Of a stretch of 35,826 nt of DNA, positions 34,986 to 35,826 are shown one piece after another (positions within the stretch are counted from its first letter, which is position 1; each line of letters starts with the position of its first letter). A program made the translations under genes and the position numbers. The stretch comes from Bacteroidota bacterium (lineage in GTDB: Bacteria > Bacteroidota > Bacteroidia > Bacteroidales > F082), in contig JABMPH010000385.1 in assembly GCA_013203805.1 (NCBI GenBank), positions 1 to 35,826 on the forward strand. Reading direction: 5' to 3'. Below the pieces are notes generated by a model. That model saw only the letters and a program-made list of their open reading frames with translations, was not told the DNA's origin and did no database searches.

Positions 34986-35826
34986 TTAAGCTTCGTTATT
35001 TCTAACTCTTGTTAGATAACTGGTTGATGGTAATGTGTGTAATCCTTCAAGCAAATGATACATGCGCGGATTCTCAGCATTTTTCTTCACTATGCTATCC
35101 TTAACCAATAGATTTCCAAATTGAATGGCATCAGTAGGACACGACTGTTGGCATGACATTTTAATATCACCCTCACGAAGTTCTCTGTTTTCCATTTTTG
35201 CGGTCAATTTGCCTTCTTGTATACGCTGAACACACATTGAACATTTTTCAACAACACCTCGCTGACGCACAATAACATCGGGGTTAAGAACCATCTTACC
35301 CAAGTCACTATTCATATTGTAATCGAAGTTATTATTATTAGTAAATTCAAACCAGTTGAAACGTCTAACTTTATATGGGCAGTTATTAATGCAGTATCTT
35401 GTCCCAATACACCGGTTGTAAGCCATCTGGTTTAAACCTTCAGTACTATGATTTGTGGCAGCAACAGGGCAAACATTTTCACACGGTGCATTATCGCAAT
35501 GCTGACACATAACCGGCATATGGAATACTTCCGGATTAGCTTCATCTCTTGAGTAATAACGGTCGATACGCATCCAATGCATAATCCTGCGATTTTTAAC
35601 CTGTTCTTTACCAATAACTGCAACATTATTCTCAGCCTGACAAGCAATTACGCAGTTACCACAGCCTGTACAACTGGATAGGTCGATTGACATTCCCCAG
35701 TGAAGACCATCGTATTTAATCTTATTATATAAGGTTACATTATGCTTCTCATCATAAGCGTGCAGCTCATTTCCTGAAGTAGGGTCCTTTATAAATTCGG
35801 CAAGTGTAGTTTCACGAACAATTGGG
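34986..35826 (-). CDS. actB: Alternative complex III subunit ActB, C-terminal iron-sulfur part (5' end outside window)
   Basis: The frame stays open from 35825 to a TAA at 34986-34988, giving the last ~279 residues. This corresponds to the ferredoxin-like module of ActB, which carries three [4Fe-4S] and one [3Fe-4S] cluster on the periplasmic side and receives electrons from ActC. Seen: CTGCGNCVIAC, CQHCDNAPCENVCP, CIGTRYCINNCPYKVRRFNW and CSMCVQRIQEG with CQQSCPTDAI. These Cys groups occur in the order expected. Residues before the first group (ELHAYDEKHNVTLYNK, then DGLHWGMSIDLSSC) match the linker from the molybdopterin-oxidoreductase-like domain, which lies beyond the right edge. An ATG at 35693 is internal and is not the start. 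Confidence 0.96.
   Translation of the reverse strand, partial: PIVRETTLAEFIKDPTSGNELHAYDEKHNVTLYNKIKYDGLHWGMSIDLSSCTGCGNCVIACQAENNVAVIGKEQVKNRRIMHWMRIDRYYSRDEANPEVFHMPVMCQHCDNAPCENVCPVAATNHSTEGLNQMAYNRCIGTRYCINNCPYKVRRFNWFEFTNNNNFDYNMNSDLGKMVLNPDVIVRQRGVVEKCSMCVQRIQEGKLTAKMENRELREGDIKMSCQQSCPTDAIQFGNLLVKDSIVKKNAENPRMYHLLEGLHTLPSTSYLTRVRNNEA

Overview
The window is a piece of a chromosome from a member of the Bacteroidota, most likely a free-living or sediment type with aerobic-style respiration. Five things point there: a PorQ component of the type IX secretion system, the B to F subunits of alternative complex III, a TonB-dependent barrel protein, -7 boxes of the TAnnTTTG type, and AT-rich DNA with almost no Shine-Dalgarno sequences. 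No plasmid, prophage, integrase, transposase, CRISPR, tRNA or rRNA was seen.

Layout. Positions 1-1142 hold the 3' end of a TonB-dependent receptor-like outer-membrane protein, followed by 0.5 kb of decayed dispersed repeats. A BaiN/YhiN-type flavoprotein (minus) diverges from a secreted S37-family peptidase and a group II PLP decarboxylase (plus). Next come the remains of two different surface-protein genes (5831-6244), then a tight plus-strand cluster: PhzF-like isomerase, DUF998 membrane protein, exported VOC-fold protein. On the minus strand uvrB is followed after 18 bases by a conserved cytoplasmic protein of unknown function. glpK (plus) converges on a minus-strand series: recF, a DciA/DUF721 protein, purine nucleoside phosphorylase and a long-chain acyl-CoA synthetase. 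Upstream of these, also on the minus strand, are a secreted WG-repeat protein, porQ and a head-GIN lipoprotein. A 1844-residue alpha-2-macroglobulin lipoprotein and penicillin-binding protein 1C form the plus-strand envelope-defence pair known from other bacteria. After a repeat-rich convergent gap there is a UbiA-like membrane protein, and the window ends inside the minus-strand actB-actC-actD-actE-actF operon, closed by a clear intrinsic terminator after actF.

How the parts relate. The act genes encode a quinol:electron-acceptor oxidoreductase that takes the place of the bc1 complex. PorQ belongs to the machine that exports proteins with the C-terminal sorting domain, one relic of which survives at 5831-6070. 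uvrB, recF and dciA are DNA maintenance genes. Most of the window is ordinary core genome.

The best leads lie outside the well-known genes. They are a set of inverted-repeat elements in transcribed spacers, two of which differ from each other by pair-preserving changes; an internally deleted type IX cargo gene abutting a second gene tail; the uncharacterised partner of uvrB; and an Asn-to-Asp change in the purine-binding site of the nucleoside phosphorylase. I did not find a convincing undescribed multi-gene system.
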